DNA of 62,638 nucleotides, from positions 1 through 62,638 of the forward strand of contig CAKVLN010000009.1 of the NCBI GenBank assembly GCA_934757275.1. The letters run 5' to 3'. The notes below the pieces were generated by a model. It saw nothing but the letters and a program-made list of their open reading frames with translations, was not told the origin of the DNA and did no database searches. Origin of the DNA: an uncultured Candidatus Melainabacteria bacterium (GTDB lineage: Bacteria; Cyanobacteriota; Vampirovibrionia; Gastranaerophilales; Gastranaerophilaceae). Position numbers and translations under genes: made by a program. Below, piece after piece: positions 44,499 through 54,698 of the stretch (position 1 is its first letter; the number at the start of each line of letters is the position of its first letter).

Positions 44499-45731
44499 AT
44501 GGACAAAACTCTTTACGTTTATATCAACAATAATTTAGAAGGAAGCTTAACTAATAATGAAAATGGCAAGATTTCGTTTCAGTATGATAAAAATGCTAAA
44601 ATGCCATTATCATTGAGTTTGCCTCTTCAAAACGAACTCTATACAGAAGAAAAGTGCCATGGTTTTTTCAATGGTTTACTGCCTGAAAACGATGAAACAA
44701 GAAGAATGATTGCCCGCAAATATGGAATAAATGCCAATAGTGACTTTGCTATTTTGAAAGCAATTGGCTACGACTGCCCTGGAGCGATTTCTTTTATTTC
44801 GGATAAAAGTAATTCAGAATTGGCTGAATATTATGAAATTAAAGGAAAAGCTATTAATACAGAAGAGTTAGAAAAATTCATTAATGAATTACCTCAAAAA
44901 CCTCTCGGCACTGGAGTAAAAGATTTAAGATTGTCTTTAGCAGGAGCACAAACTAAAACTGCAGTTCTGCTAATCAATAATGAAATCCATCTACCAGATA
45001 GACATACGCCTACTTCCCACATTTTAAAACCTGCTATCAAGGGGCTTAAAGAAACGGTTGAAAATGAATATATATGCTTAAAAGTTGCAGAAAAATTAGG
45101 CATTAGAACTCCAGAGGTAAAAATCTGTAATGCTGGAAAAACAAAATTTCTTTTAATCGAACGTTTTGACAGAGAAATTCAGAACAATAAAATTAAACGA
45201 CTTCATCAAGAAGATTTTTGTCAAGCATTGAACATTGCAAGTGCTTATAAATACGAAATTGATGGAGGGGTCAATTTCCATCAAGCATTTGAGTTGCTAA
45301 AAAGAACCTCTAAACCAGCTATTTATATAAAAGAATTTATCAATTTGATAATTTTTAACTATTTAATTTTAAATAATGATGCTCATGGTAAAAATTTCTC
45401 TCTTTTGCATTTAGAAAACGGCGAAATTGAACTAGCACCAGCTTATGATATTTTGTGTACAAAAGCTTATGCAAAAACAACAAATAACATGGCTATGTCG
45501 ATTGGTGATTGCTATAATGTTGGCAATATAACGCCAGTGCATTTTAAAAGATTAGCTAATGATGTTGGAATAAGTTATCCACAACTTTGCAAAATTATAA
45601 AATCACAATGCGAAAGTATACCAGACATTATTAAAGAGGTTTCTGAAGGTTTTGAAAATAAAATCGGTAATACGATTTTGCAACTTGTTTCCAAACATTG
45701 CAACAAAAACCTAAAACTTCTTTCTAAGTAA
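44499..45731 (+). CDS. hipA: HipA-like toxin kinase
   Basis: 410 residues, near the usual 440. Has an N-terminal HipA couple domain (about 1-100) and a C-terminal kinase. The Gly-rich loop/autophosphorylation site is SLAGAQTK (Ser146), the ATP-site stretch HILKP (174-178), catalytic Asp294 in NNDAHGKNF and metal Asp317 in APAYDI. All catalytic residues are kept, so it should be active. HipA kinases phosphorylate glutamyl- or tryptophanyl-tRNA synthetase and cause growth arrest. It follows HipB; no separate HipS-like small gene was seen. Confidence 0.9.
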   Translation: MDKTLYVYINNNLEGSLTNNENGKISFQYDKNAKMPLSLSLPLQNELYTEEKCHGFFNGLLPENDETRRMIARKYGINANSDFAILKAIGYDCPGAISFISDKSNSELAEYYEIKGKAINTEELEKFINELPQKPLGTGVKDLRLSLAGAQTKTAVLLINNEIHLPDRHTPTSHILKPAIKGLKETVENEYICLKVAEKLGIRTPEVKICNAGKTKFLLIERFDREIQNNKIKRLHQEDFCQALNIASAYKYEIDGGVNFHQAFELLKRTSKPAIYIKEFINLIIFNYLILNNDAHGKNFSLLHLENGEIELAPAYDILCTKAYAKTTNNMAMSIGDCYNVGNITPVHFKRLANDVGISYPQLCKIIKSQCESIPDIIKEVSEGFENKIGNTILQLVSKHCNKNLKLLSK

Positions 45732-45781
45732 TACAAGTGATATAAAATTTCCACTCATCGTTTTCGTGCTAGAATATTTGT

Positions 45782-46390
45782 ATGAAATATAAATGGTTAA
45801 ATAGAGAAAACAACAAAGAGCTTATCATATTTTTTAACGGTTGGGGAATGGACGAAAGTGTAGTTAAACACCTAGCACCAGAAAGCTACGATGTTATAAT
45901 GATTTATGATTACAACAACCTTGATTTTGATTGGAGCATAATTTCTAACTACGAAAAAAAATATATTATTGCTTGGTCAATGGGGGTAATGTGCGCAACT
46001 TTGTTTGACCAGTTTAACTCTATAAGCGCAACTGCAATAAATGGCACGCTAAAACCGATTGACAATGAATTTGGCATTCCAACAAGAATTTACGACCTAA
46101 CAATAAGAGGTTTTAGCCCCAAAGGTAGAGAAAAATTTATTAACAACATGTTCTCTAATCTAGAAGATTTGCCAACTGTAAACAGAGAATTTGAAGAACA
46201 AAAAAGTGAGCTTTCAGCACTAAAAAATTATAAAGCCAATTTAGATTTTAAATATAACAAAATCTTTATCAGTGATAACGATAAAATTATCCCTACAAAA
46301 AATCAAGAAGCATTTTGGAGCATAAAAGCAAACCTAAAAAGCGGTCATTGTCCTTTCAAATTATTCAAGAAATGGAGCGAGCTTTTATGA
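45782..46390 (+). CDS. bioG: Pimeloyl-ACP methyl ester esterase, BioG type
   Basis: 202 residues. BioG-family hallmarks: FFNGWGMDE near the N terminus (oxyanion region), the Ser nucleophile in IAWSMGV, and a C-terminal catalytic His in GHCPF. BioG ends the modified fatty-acid cycle by removing the methyl group from pimeloyl-ACP, giving the biotin precursor. It overlaps bioC by 4 bp (ATGA). A TAGAAT box 6 nt before the ATG and the lack of a ribosome site suggest a leaderless mRNA. Confidence 0.85.
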   Translation: MKYKWLNRENNKELIIFFNGWGMDESVVKHLAPESYDVIMIYDYNNLDFDWSIISNYEKKYIIAWSMGVMCATLFDQFNSISATAINGTLKPIDNEFGIPTRIYDLTIRGFSPKGREKFINNMFSNLEDLPTVNREFEEQKSELSALKNYKANLDFKYNKIFISDNDKIIPTKNQEAFWSIKANLKSGHCPFKLFKKWSELL

Positions 46391-47112
46391 ACAAAGACTT
46401 GATTCAAAAACGGTTTGCAAAAAATCTTGACACTTATAACGAAAACGCCAAAATTCAAAAAAAAATGGCTCAAAGGTTATTGTCATTTTTGGACAAAAAA
46501 AGTTATGACGATGTGTTGGAAATCGGTTGCGGAACAGGTTTTTTGACACAACTTATCAATGATAATATTGAGTTTAAAAACTACATTGCAAACGATATTG
46601 TTGCAACTTGCAAAAACTACATTAAAGAAATCAATCCAAACATTGATTTTATACCCGCAGATATTGAAAAAGCAGTTGAAAACAGTAATAAAAAATACGA
46701 TTTAATTATTTCTAACGCAACTTTTCAATGGGTGGAAGATATTGAAAGCTTTATCAAGTTGCTTGTTTCAAAACTAAACAATAACGGTATTTTGCTATTT
46801 TCGACCTTCGGACCAGAAAATTTTAGAGAGGTTAATTTCGTATTAGGTAAAACTCTTGATTACTATTCTGCAAACGAATTGCAAAAAATCGTAAAAGATT
46901 ACAATAATGTTGTTGAGCAAGAAATGCACGTTATGGCATTTAAAACACCAAAAGACATATTGAAACACATTAAATCTACTGGCGTTAATGCTCTTGAAAT
47001 TGTTTCATGGACAAAAACAGACATGCAAAACTTTGAAAAAGGTTACAACAATTTCTGTTCAGGAGTTCCAACTCTTACTTATCACCCAATTTATGTAAAA
47101 ATCAGTGTTTAG
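46387..47112 (+). CDS. bioC: Malonyl-ACP O-methyltransferase
   Basis: 241 residues from ATG 46387, the ATGA overlap with bioG. Typical BioC start (LIQKRFAKNLDTYNENAKIQKKMA) and SAM motif LEIGCGTGFLTQL (about 44-56). FQWVED and the C-terminal IKSTGVNAL are also family-typical. It methylates malonyl-ACP to start pimelate synthesis. The bioG-bioC pair is a complete pimeloyl module; later genes (bioF, A, D, B) are outside the window. Confidence 0.88.
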   Translation: MNKDLIQKRFAKNLDTYNENAKIQKKMAQRLLSFLDKKSYDDVLEIGCGTGFLTQLINDNIEFKNYIANDIVATCKNYIKEINPNIDFIPADIEKAVENSNKKYDLIISNATFQWVEDIESFIKLLVSKLNNNGILLFSTFGPENFREVNFVLGKTLDYYSANELQKIVKDYNNVVEQEMHVMAFKTPKDILKHIKSTGVNALEIVSWTKTDMQNFEKGYNNFCSGVPTLTYHPIYVKISV

Positions 47113-47118
47113 TTAGAG

Positions 47119-47946
47119 TTAATTTTTCAGTGTTCCATATATAATTCTATCAATACCAGCCAAATCTTTCTCTATATGAATATCTGTAAAAGCCTTTTCC
47201 ATTAAAGTCTTTACTGCGCTAGCTTCACCAATACCTAGTTCAAACAACAATTTACCTTGCCTGTTCAAAAAGCTTGGTGCTTGTTTAACAATTTCTCTAT
47301 AAAATCTCAAGCCATTTTCGTCCGCAAAAAGTGCAATTCTCGGTTCATAATTAACCTCATCGGAAAGAATTGTCCCGATTGGAATATAAGGCGGATTAGA
47401 AATTATCATATCAAATTTTTCTTCCTCTCTTACTTTTGAGAACAAATCTGACTTTCTAAACACTGCTCGATTATTTATTCCTAGCCTTGTAACATTGTCC
47501 AGCGCAACCCTTAAAGCATCTGATGAAATATCAACACCCAAAACTGTCGCATCAGTTTTATGTGCAATTGTGCAAGCTATGCAACCTGAGCCTGTTCCAA
47601 TATCGAGAACATTTTTCATCTCATCTTTTTCTACAAATTCTATAGCTTTTGTAACAAGTATTTCGGTTTCATCTCTTGGAATTAAAACATCTGGAGTAAC
47701 CTTGAAAAATTCTCCCATAAAATACGCCTCACCAATAATATATTGTATAGGGAGTTTCGTATTAGCTCTTTTTGTTGCCTTCTCTTCTAAGATTTCTAAC
47801 TGTTTTTCGCTTAATTGAACGCCTTTGCATTTATCAAGTTCTGTATATTTACAAAAATGCTCAAGCAACATTTTTATTTCTTTTTTAGCTTCATTTGGTT
47901 CAATACCAGCATCAATCAACATTTTTGTAATCGTTTGAATGTTCAT
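47119..47946 (-). CDS. prmC: Release-factor glutamine methyltransferase
   Basis: 275 residues. Motifs: FMGEFFKVTPDVLIPRDETE, SAM site VLDIGTGSGCIA, and the active-site NPPYIP for the glutamine amide. It methylates the GGQ glutamine of RF1/RF2. The start lies inside the upstream 168-residue gene (35-bp overlap), so the two are probably translated in tandem. Confidence 0.92.
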   Translation of the reverse strand: MNIQTITKMLIDAGIEPNEAKKEIKMLLEHFCKYTELDKCKGVQLSEKQLEILEEKATKRANTKLPIQYIIGEAYFMGEFFKVTPDVLIPRDETEILVTKAIEFVEKDEMKNVLDIGTGSGCIACTIAHKTDATVLGVDISSDALRVALDNVTRLGINNRAVFRKSDLFSKVREEEKFDMIISNPPYIPIGTILSDEVNYEPRIALFADENGLRFYREIVKQAPSFLNRQGKLLFELGIGEASAVKTLMEKAFTDIHIEKDLAGIDRIIYGTLKN

Positions 47947-48418
47947 TTAAAATTCTCTCTATTTCATCTCTCAAATCAAGTTTTGACAACTCTTCCACAT
48001 CTTTTTTCTCAATAGAATATTTTTTGCACAATCTATCATAATAGTAAAGTTGTTTTTTGGTAGGTTTTTCCTTTGACATCTTTACTTCTTGCAAAAATTT
48101 TCTCTTTTTCTTCTCAAATTCTTTGTTCGCCTCAATTATTGGTCTTTGGCGTTCCTTGTATTCATAATACTTAATGCACTCTTTGATATAATCCTCTGTA
48201 TCACGCAGAAAATCTCTATCATCAATCACATTTTCTAAAAAGGGAAACCTTGAGGCATTTTGAGCAAGATAATATTTTTCATCATCAATAAACTTGTCCA
48301 TAACCTCTGCACAAGTTAACCCTAAATTTTGTTTCACTAACGCTCTTAAAAAATTACATACCCCGCTTTTCTGTGTTTTGTCAAAGTCGGGGTATATTCT
48401 GTTTTTAATCTGGTACAT
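47912..48418 (-). CDS. 168-residue protein, unknown, upstream of prmC
   Basis: Family not recognised. A Cys-bearing N-terminal half (VCNFLRALVKQNLGLTCAEVM) is followed by a long charged helix and a C-terminal KPTKKQLYYYDRLCKKYSIEKKDVEEL module, which resembles the short PTxxQxxYxxxLxKK unit found at the end of many recombination or phage-type proteins. Ends within prmC. Role unknown, perhaps nucleic-acid binding. Confidence 0.6.
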   Translation of the reverse strand: MYQIKNRIYPDFDKTQKSGVCNFLRALVKQNLGLTCAEVMDKFIDDEKYYLAQNASRFPFLENVIDDRDFLRDTEDYIKECIKYYEYKERQRPIIEANKEFEKKKRKFLQEVKMSKEKPTKKQLYYYDRLCKKYSIEKKDVEELSKLDLRDEIERILNEHSNDYKNVD

Positions 48419-48480
48419 TTAAACCAATTTCCTCTTTTTCCTTTTCCGCTCGCCACTCATTGAATCGAGAACTTGTCTTG

Positions 48481-48496
48481 GGTGTAATTTTACACC
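48481..48496. promoter_or_regulatory. GGTGTAAT/TTTACACC palindrome
   Basis: A perfect 16-bp palindrome (GGTGTAA-tt-TTACACC) just downstream of the 56-residue gene. There is no T-run, so it may be an operator or RNA hairpin. Confidence 0.4.
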
Positions 48497-48503
48497 GCTA
48501 AAA

Positions 48504-48674
48504 CTACCATTTCAACAAGTCTTCAATTCCGAATTTCTTTCCTGCTTCTTCGTTTGTAAACTTCATCAACTTTTCTTTCAATGGATTAGTTTGATAAGTT
48601 CGATGTCTTTCTTCGTTATTATTTAATTCATTATTAGAAATAACTGTAAATCTCTTTCTTTGTTCTGTTGTCAT
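48504..48674 (-). CDS. 56-residue charged protein, unknown
   Basis: ATG at 48674, GAGAGG 10 nt upstream, TAG stop at 48504-48506. Charged N terminus (MTTEQRKRFTVI) and helical tail (FTNEEAGKKFGIEDLLKW). No transmembrane segment, no motif known. Just upstream of the 168-residue gene on the same strand. Confidence 0.5.
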   Translation of the reverse strand: MTTEQRKRFTVISNNELNNNEERHRTYQTNPLKEKLMKFTNEEAGKKFGIEDLLKW

Positions 48675-48924
48675 ATTTTGTTGCCTCTCTTATAGTTAAT
48701 TATCTCTTATGTATATATAAAGTATCTACGAAAGAAAAAATTGCCTTTTTTGAAGCATTATATTAAGAATTGTAACAAACAATTTAAAAATTTTCAATTT
48801 TTGTAATGTTTTGCAATAAAAATCCGCCTATTTCTAACACAACCTTAACATAATTTTAATACAACATCTCTATACAGGAACTTATCAGCGACTATAATTT
48901 ATTAAGGGTTAGGAAAGTATAGAC
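48675..48924 (+). promoter_or_regulatory. Upstream region of the efflux operon
   Basis: 250 bp with no gene. A TATAAT (48893-48898) lies before the AGGA ribosome site (48911-48914) of the GTG start. No regulator gene and no clear -35 or operator were found; the flank is AT-rich. Confidence 0.5.
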
Positions 48925-50304
48925 GTGAAAAGGATTATTACACTACTTATAGCAAGTTGTTTATTTTTCGCACAAGGTGCGACCTTTGCCCTTCAAAAAA
49001 ATGACACCTATGAGGTTCAGATTAATAAGAGCAAAAAAACGCCAGATAAAAGCTTTACACTTAATCCATATTGGGAAAACTACAATGACGAGTTGTTAAA
49101 TGGCTACATACAAGAGGCTTTAGAGAACAATTTTGATATAAAAATTGCAACTAACAGAGTAAAAGAATCAGAGGCTTTGCTTGGCACAGTAAACGCCCAA
49201 AGGCTTCCTCAATTAAGCGTTAATCCTAGTATTTATCCCTTCAAAACCATTTCTCGTTGGACAGGCAGATACGGTAGCGGCAATCATTTAAACTTTCCAC
49301 TTCTACTAAACTGGGAATTAGATATTTTTGGCAAATTAACCGACAAAGTAAGTTCTTCTAGATACAGTGTTAAAATTAGCAAAGAAGATTTGAATATTGC
49401 AAAACTTTCGATTTCTTCTGAAGTTGCAGCCTCTTATTTCAACATAATTTTAGCCGATGCTCTTATCAAAGATTATGAAGAGTTGATTTCTAACATAAAC
49501 GAAACAATAAGACTAAAACAGCAACTCTATGATGGCGGTATAATCGCATATGACAACCTTTATACAACAGAATATGAGCAAGTTGTATACCAAAATGAAT
49601 TAAACTCACTACTCAAGCAAAGAGAAATTTTGTTGCACCAATTTGCAGTATTGAGAGGAGTTTCACCAGAAGGCGGAAATGACATTACTCGAGCAAATAT
49701 AGAGGACTTAAAGTTTCCATTTGATGTAAACCAAAATATCTCATCTGATTTAATCTTCAACCGCCCTGACGTAATTCAAGCAGAATTTGGAATTAAAAAG
49801 GCTGCACTTGATGTTAGGGTTGCTAAAAAAATGTTTCTACCATCAGTTAACCTTAATGAAATGGTTGGTTTTGAAAGCATAGCAGCTGGAAGAATTTTCG
49901 ACTGGAATAGCACAGTTTACCAACTTGGCGCAGGCTTGTTGCTTGATTTGTACACTGGCGGATATAAAATGTCCTATTTAAAATACAACAAAGAGGTTGC
50001 AATCGAAAAACTCCACCAGTACAACAATGTTTTATTAAATTCGTTTTGTGAGATTGAAAATGCACTATCTAGCCTAAAAACAGATTTTAACTCTTACGAA
50101 GGCTTTAATAATGCTATTGAAAAGTCAAACCACTTTTACAATGTAGCAAATATTCGCTACACAAACGGTACGGGTAATAGAATTGACGAGCTTGATGCAA
50201 AACGCAAGGTTTTACTTAACCAAAATTCAATGTACAACGCAAAAGTTAGCGCATTGATTGATACGGTTGATATCTACAAATCATTGGGGAGCAAAATTGA
50301 ATGA
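48925..50304 (+). CDS. TolC/NodT-type outer-membrane efflux channel
   Basis: 459 residues starting at GTG. Short N-terminal signal (KRIITLLIASC); the I-A-S-C could be a lipobox, as in NodT-family channels, but the run before Cys12 is short. Two internal helical-hairpin repeats of the outer-membrane factor fold follow (e.g. DELLNGYIQEALENNFDIKIATNRVKES and the matching second half). It should form the outer-membrane duct of the tripartite pump encoded next. Overlaps the RND gene by 4 bp. Confidence 0.85.
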   Translation: MKRIITLLIASCLFFAQGATFALQKNDTYEVQINKSKKTPDKSFTLNPYWENYNDELLNGYIQEALENNFDIKIATNRVKESEALLGTVNAQRLPQLSVNPSIYPFKTISRWTGRYGSGNHLNFPLLLNWELDIFGKLTDKVSSSRYSVKISKEDLNIAKLSISSEVAASYFNIILADALIKDYEELISNINETIRLKQQLYDGGIIAYDNLYTTEYEQVVYQNELNSLLKQREILLHQFAVLRGVSPEGGNDITRANIEDLKFPFDVNQNISSDLIFNRPDVIQAEFGIKKAALDVRVAKKMFLPSVNLNEMVGFESIAAGRIFDWNSTVYQLGAGLLLDLYTGGYKMSYLKYNKEVAIEKLHQYNNVLLNSFCEIENALSSLKTDFNSYEGFNNAIEKSNHFYNVANIRYTNGTGNRIDELDAKRKVLLNQNSMYNAKVSALIDTVDIYKSLGSKIE

Positions 50305-53300
50305 AAAATTTTATGAAGATGATTTTGAAATATTACTACACCATAATTGTAATGGCTCTCTTCATTTTAATTATGGGTTTGGTAACTATTGCAAAAACTC
50401 CGATTGACATTTTCCCAGAAATAAACACCCCAGTTGTAACCGCAGTTTGGACTTATACAGGCATGCCAGCTAAAGATATCGAGCGTAGAATTGTTACGAT
50501 TGCTGAAAGAGCTTATGTAACGAGTGTTGACAATGTTGAACACATTGAATCTCAATCACTATTAGGCGCTGGAGTTATAAGAGTATTTCTTCACCCAGGT
50601 TCTGATATCAATACTGGTATTACGCAAGTTAGTGCTACTTCTCACGTTTGTATGAAAACTATGCCAAACGGGATTATGCCTCCTAATATTTTGAAATACA
50701 AGCCGACAACAATTCCTGTTTTGCAGGTGGTAATTTCTTCTCTAAAACTTCCTATCCAAAAGGTTACAGACTACGCACAAAACAATATTAAGGTTCAGTT
50801 AACAAAAGTTGAAGGAGCGCAAGCACCACTACCAATGGGTGGTAAAGTTCGTCAAATTATTGTTGACTTGGATATGCAAAAAATGGAAGCAAGAGGACTT
50901 ACTCCTGCTGATGTTACAAAAGCAGTTGCTGGACAAAACGTAATTATTCCATCTGGTAACACAAAAATCGGTGACAAAGATTATTTAATATCTTTAAATA
51001 ACGCTAGCTCTACAGTAGAAGAGATGAACAATTTCCCAATTGTTTCACCTAAAACAAATCAGGTGGTTTACCTTTCAGATGTTGGATACATTCACGACGG
51101 TAACGCAATTCAAACAAACATTGTAAGAGAAAACGGCGCAGCAGGTTCGCTAATGACCGTTTACAAATCTGGAACAGTTTCTTCTCTAAAAGTTGTTGAT
51201 GGAACAAAAAAATTACTTCCAATTATTGCCAAAACAATTCCTCGTGAAGTAAATATGCAGGTTTTATTTGACCAATCAGTGTTTGTAAAAGCTTCTATCC
51301 GAGACGTAATTTTCTCTGGTACTTTAGCAGCGATTTTAACGGCATTGATGATTCTGATATTCTTGGGAAGTGTTCGTTCAACTTTCATTATCGCAATTTC
51401 AATTCCGCTTTCAGTTTTATTTGCCGTAATTTGTTCCTCATTATGTGGTCAAACCATAAACATGATGTCACTAAGCGGCTTAGGTTTGGCAATTGGTATG
51501 CTTGTTGATAACGCAACTGTTGTAATTGAAAACATTTTGCGTAACAAAGAGGCTATGCAATTTGCAACAATAAAAGATGTTATCTACAAATCTGCTTCTG
51601 AAGTTGCAACACCAACTCTTGTTTCAACGCTTTCAATTTGTACAGTTTTTGCACCAATCTTTTTGATGGAAGGTGCTACAAAGTATTTATTCATTCCGCT
51701 TGCAATGTCTGTAATCTTCTCAATGCTCGGCTCTTATATGCTATCGAACACGTTAGTACCTGTTCTTGTTGATAAATTATTGAAGAAGAAAGAAATATTA
51801 AGCGAAAAATCTATATTATTTAAGATTAATAACTTTGTTAATACAAGATTTGCAGTCTTTAGAGAAAGCTACAAAAAATTCTTAGTTAGAAGTATTCTCA
51901 AAAAGCCTAAAAAGGTTGCAATTATTTATGGAGTAGTTGTTTTATCTGCGCTAGTATTAACCCCATTTATTGGCGAAAATTTCTTCCCAGAAGTTGATGC
52001 TGGTCAAATTAGACTTCACGTTTACGCTCCACACGGTACTAGAATTGAAGAAACAGCAAGAGAGTTTACAAAGGTTGAAAATGTAATAAGAAAAACTATT
52101 CCGCCAAAAGAACTCGACACAATTCTTGATAATATCGGTTTGCCAGCTAGTAGCTTGAACCTTGCGTTTATGGATAACTCTCAAATCGGTGTTGGTGATG
52201 GCGAAATTCTAATCGCCTTGAGCGAAAAGCACAAACCTACTAAAACTTACGTTAAAAAGCTAAGAAAAAATCTTAACGAAGAATTTCCAGAAATGACTTT
52301 CTTCTTCCAAAATGCTGATATGGTAGGTAAGATTTTGAACTTTGGTTTAGCCTCACCTATTGATATACAGATACAAGGTAAAAATGTTGAAGAGAATTAC
52401 AAACTCGCTCAAAAAATGCTAGCTGATGTTAAGAAAATTAGAGGTGTTGCAGATGCACATATTCACCAAATAACAGACACACCAGAAATTAAAATCAATG
52501 TTGATAAAACAAGAGCAAGTATGATGAACCTTTCACAAGAAACGGTTTCAAGAAACGTATTAACGGCCTTAACTTCAAGCGGTCAGGTAGCACCAAACTA
52601 TTGGGTAGACCCAACAAACGGCGTTAACTATGTTTTAGCACTAAGAGTTCCTCAATTTAATGTTGACACAGTTAAAAACGTTACAGACATTCCTGTTGCA
52701 TACTCTAACAATAATCCAGTAAGATTGGCAAATATTGCGTCTATAAATTCAAGCGAAACTTCAAGTGTAGTTAACCATTATGATATCATGCCAGTATTTG
52801 ATATACTTATAAATCTTCAAGACAGAGATTTAGCAGGAGTTTCAAATGACGTTAACAAGGTTATCAAAAAATACGAAAAAGATGCTCCTCGTGGCACATT
52901 TATTAACCTTTTAGGTCAAGCAAAGTCAATGAACTATGTATTTTCATCACTTGTATCTGGCTTGATGCTGGCACTTATTCTGGTTTACTTGCTAATTGTC
53001 GTAAACTTCCAATCTTGGAGAAATCCGTTCATTATCATAACTCCAGTTCCGCTTGCTTTATCTGGTATTATTTGGATACTGTTTGTAACTGATACAACCT
53101 TTAGCGTTCAAGCATTAATGGGTTCTATTATGGCGGTAGGTGTTTCTTGTGCAAACTCTATTCTTGTCGTTTCGTTTGCTACTGACAAAATGAAAGAGGG
53201 TTACACTTCTACAATGGCAGCAATTCAAGCAGGCTATACAAGAATAAGACCAGTTATTATGACCGCCTCTGCAATGATTTTAGGCATGTTACCTATGGCA

Positions 53301-53459
53301 CTTGGAATTGGCGAAGGCGGAGAACAAAATGCACCAATCGGTAGAACTGTTATTGGCGGTTTGTTATTTGCAACCTTTGCAACACTTGTTATCGTGCCAT
53401 TGTTGTTTGCAATTATGAATAAAAATAAAAAATTTGAGGTAGAAAAAGATGAAGCTTAA
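50301..53459 (+). CDS. RND-family efflux pump, inner membrane
   Basis: 1052 residues, full length for the HAE1 class, with twelve predicted helices and two large periplasmic loops. The proton relay in helix 4 reads LVDNATVVIEN, where AcrB has VDDAIVVVEN; the second Asp is Asn, a variant seen in one RND subgroup. So it may use a different proton path. Overlaps the channel gene by 4 bp and the adaptor gene by 11 bp. Substrate unknown. Confidence 0.88.
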   Translation: MKNFMKMILKYYYTIIVMALFILIMGLVTIAKTPIDIFPEINTPVVTAVWTYTGMPAKDIERRIVTIAERAYVTSVDNVEHIESQSLLGAGVIRVFLHPGSDINTGITQVSATSHVCMKTMPNGIMPPNILKYKPTTIPVLQVVISSLKLPIQKVTDYAQNNIKVQLTKVEGAQAPLPMGGKVRQIIVDLDMQKMEARGLTPADVTKAVAGQNVIIPSGNTKIGDKDYLISLNNASSTVEEMNNFPIVSPKTNQVVYLSDVGYIHDGNAIQTNIVRENGAAGSLMTVYKSGTVSSLKVVDGTKKLLPIIAKTIPREVNMQVLFDQSVFVKASIRDVIFSGTLAAILTALMILIFLGSVRSTFIIAISIPLSVLFAVICSSLCGQTINMMSLSGLGLAIGMLVDNATVVIENILRNKEAMQFATIKDVIYKSASEVATPTLVSTLSICTVFAPIFLMEGATKYLFIPLAMSVIFSMLGSYMLSNTLVPVLVDKLLKKKEILSEKSILFKINNFVNTRFAVFRESYKKFLVRSILKKPKKVAIIYGVVVLSALVLTPFIGENFFPEVDAGQIRLHVYAPHGTRIEETAREFTKVENVIRKTIPPKELDTILDNIGLPASSLNLAFMDNSQIGVGDGEILIALSEKHKPTKTYVKKLRKNLNEEFPEMTFFFQNADMVGKILNFGLASPIDIQIQGKNVEENYKLAQKMLADVKKIRGVADAHIHQITDTPEIKINVDKTRASMMNLSQETVSRNVLTALTSSGQVAPNYWVDPTNGVNYVLALRVPQFNVDTVKNVTDIPVAYSNNNPVRLANIASINSSETSSVVNHYDIMPVFDILINLQDRDLAGVSNDVNKVIKKYEKDAPRGTFINLLGQAKSMNYVFSSLVSGLMLALILVYLLIVVNFQSWRNPFIIITPVPLALSGIIWILFVTDTTFSVQALMGSIMAVGVSCANSILVVSFATDKMKEGYTSTMAAIQAGYTRIRPVIMTASAMILGMLPMALGIGEGGEQNAPIGRTVIGGLLFATFATLVIVPLLFAIMNKNKKFEVEKDEA

Positions 53460-54609
53460 TAAAAAGAATATAATAATAGGAAGTATCGCCTTTCTGCTTG
53501 TTGTAGGAATTGTTCCGAAAATTGCAAGGTTTATTACGACTTCAATGAACGCTAAAGAGGCAAAATATGTAGCACTAATTGAAAAACCGACTTTAACAAA
53601 CGGTGCTGATGGTTTGGAATTATCTGGGGAACTAAAACCTTATTTGCAAACAGAAATGTTTTCACGAATAAACGGACTTGTTTCTGAAAGATATGTCCAA
53701 TTAGGCGACCACGTAAAAAAAGGACAATTACTTGCAACGATTGATACACCAGATTTAGATGCAGAGGCTGGAAGTGCAAAATCTGCGTTAATTTCGGCAG
53801 AAAAACACTTGATGGAAACAAAGTATCAATATAATTTTGCCAAACAAACTTATGATAGATATGTAAAATCTTCTGCTGATGGTGCGATTTCAAAACAAGA
53901 TTTGGACACTAAGTATAACGAATTTAAGACTTCTGAAATGAATTATTTAGGCGCACAGGCAGATGTTGATAAGGCAAAACAAGACTTGAATAGATTAACA
54001 GCTTTGCAGAGTTATAAGCGAGTGGTTGCGCCTTTTGATGGAGTTATTAGCAAATACAATATTGATGCTGGCGCAAATGTTGTTTCTGGTGGTAGCTCAA
54101 CAAGCACAAGCCTTTTTGAAATTCAACAAATCGATAAATTTAGAGCAACAATCTTTGTTCCGCAAAATTATGTAAGGTTTATAAAGAATGGTCAGGCAGT
54201 TGAGGTTTATATTCCAGAAAATCCTAGCCAAAAATTCAAAGGCTATATTTCACAAATTTCTGGAAAGTTAGACAATGTGTCACGCTCAATGGAAGTTGCA
54301 CTTGTTATACCTAATGATGAAAAATCGGGTTTATATAGCGGCTTGTATGTAAAAACTAATATCGATGTTAAAGACAAGCAAAAATATTTGACAATTAATC
54401 CAGCTTGTCTTACAACCTTCAATTCACCAGACCAGTATGTAGCGGAAGTTAAACCAGATTCAAGCGTTCACTTTATAAAAGTTAAACAAGGACGAGATTT
54501 TGGTGATAAAGTCGAAATCTTAGAAGGCTTAAATGGCAATGAAAAGCTAATTACAAACATTAACGACGACCTCAAAGAAGGCGATAAAGTAGAGTTTAAA
54601 GAGAATTAA
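53449..54609 (+). CDS. RND periplasmic adaptor (membrane-fusion protein)
   Basis: 386 residues. One N-terminal anchor helix (IIIGSIAFLLVVGIV), a barrel/lipoyl part (LVSERYVQLGDHVKKGQLLATIDTPDL), a coiled-coil hairpin (about 105-180), and the second lipoyl half (VVAPFDGVISKYNIDAGANV). It links the pump to the TolC-type channel. No repressor gene is adjacent. Gene order channel-pump-adaptor is unusual compared with adaptor-pump-channel. Confidence 0.88.
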   Translation: MKLNKKNIIIGSIAFLLVVGIVPKIARFITTSMNAKEAKYVALIEKPTLTNGADGLELSGELKPYLQTEMFSRINGLVSERYVQLGDHVKKGQLLATIDTPDLDAEAGSAKSALISAEKHLMETKYQYNFAKQTYDRYVKSSADGAISKQDLDTKYNEFKTSEMNYLGAQADVDKAKQDLNRLTALQSYKRVVAPFDGVISKYNIDAGANVVSGGSSTSTSLFEIQQIDKFRATIFVPQNYVRFIKNGQAVEVYIPENPSQKFKGYISQISGKLDNVSRSMEVALVIPNDEKSGLYSGLYVKTNIDVKDKQKYLTINPACLTTFNSPDQYVAEVKPDSSVHFIKVKQGRDFGDKVEILEGLNGNEKLITNINDDLKEGDKVEFKEN

Positions 54610-54634
54610 TAAAGACATTACAAATTATTAAATT

Positions 54635-54696
54635 GTAGGTAGGAAAAGCAACTAAAATCGCCGAAATCACAATTAACGTGGAGGGCGTTCCCACCT
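54635..54696. repeat. Short element with GGT[AG]GGAA/TTCCCACC ends, copy 2
   Basis: Compare 186-248. Ends GTAGGTAGGAAAAGC and GGCGTTCCCACC; the inner region differs except for AACGTGGAGGGCG. It fills the gap between the convergent efflux and mnmA genes. Confidence 0.6.
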
Positions 54697-54698
54697 AA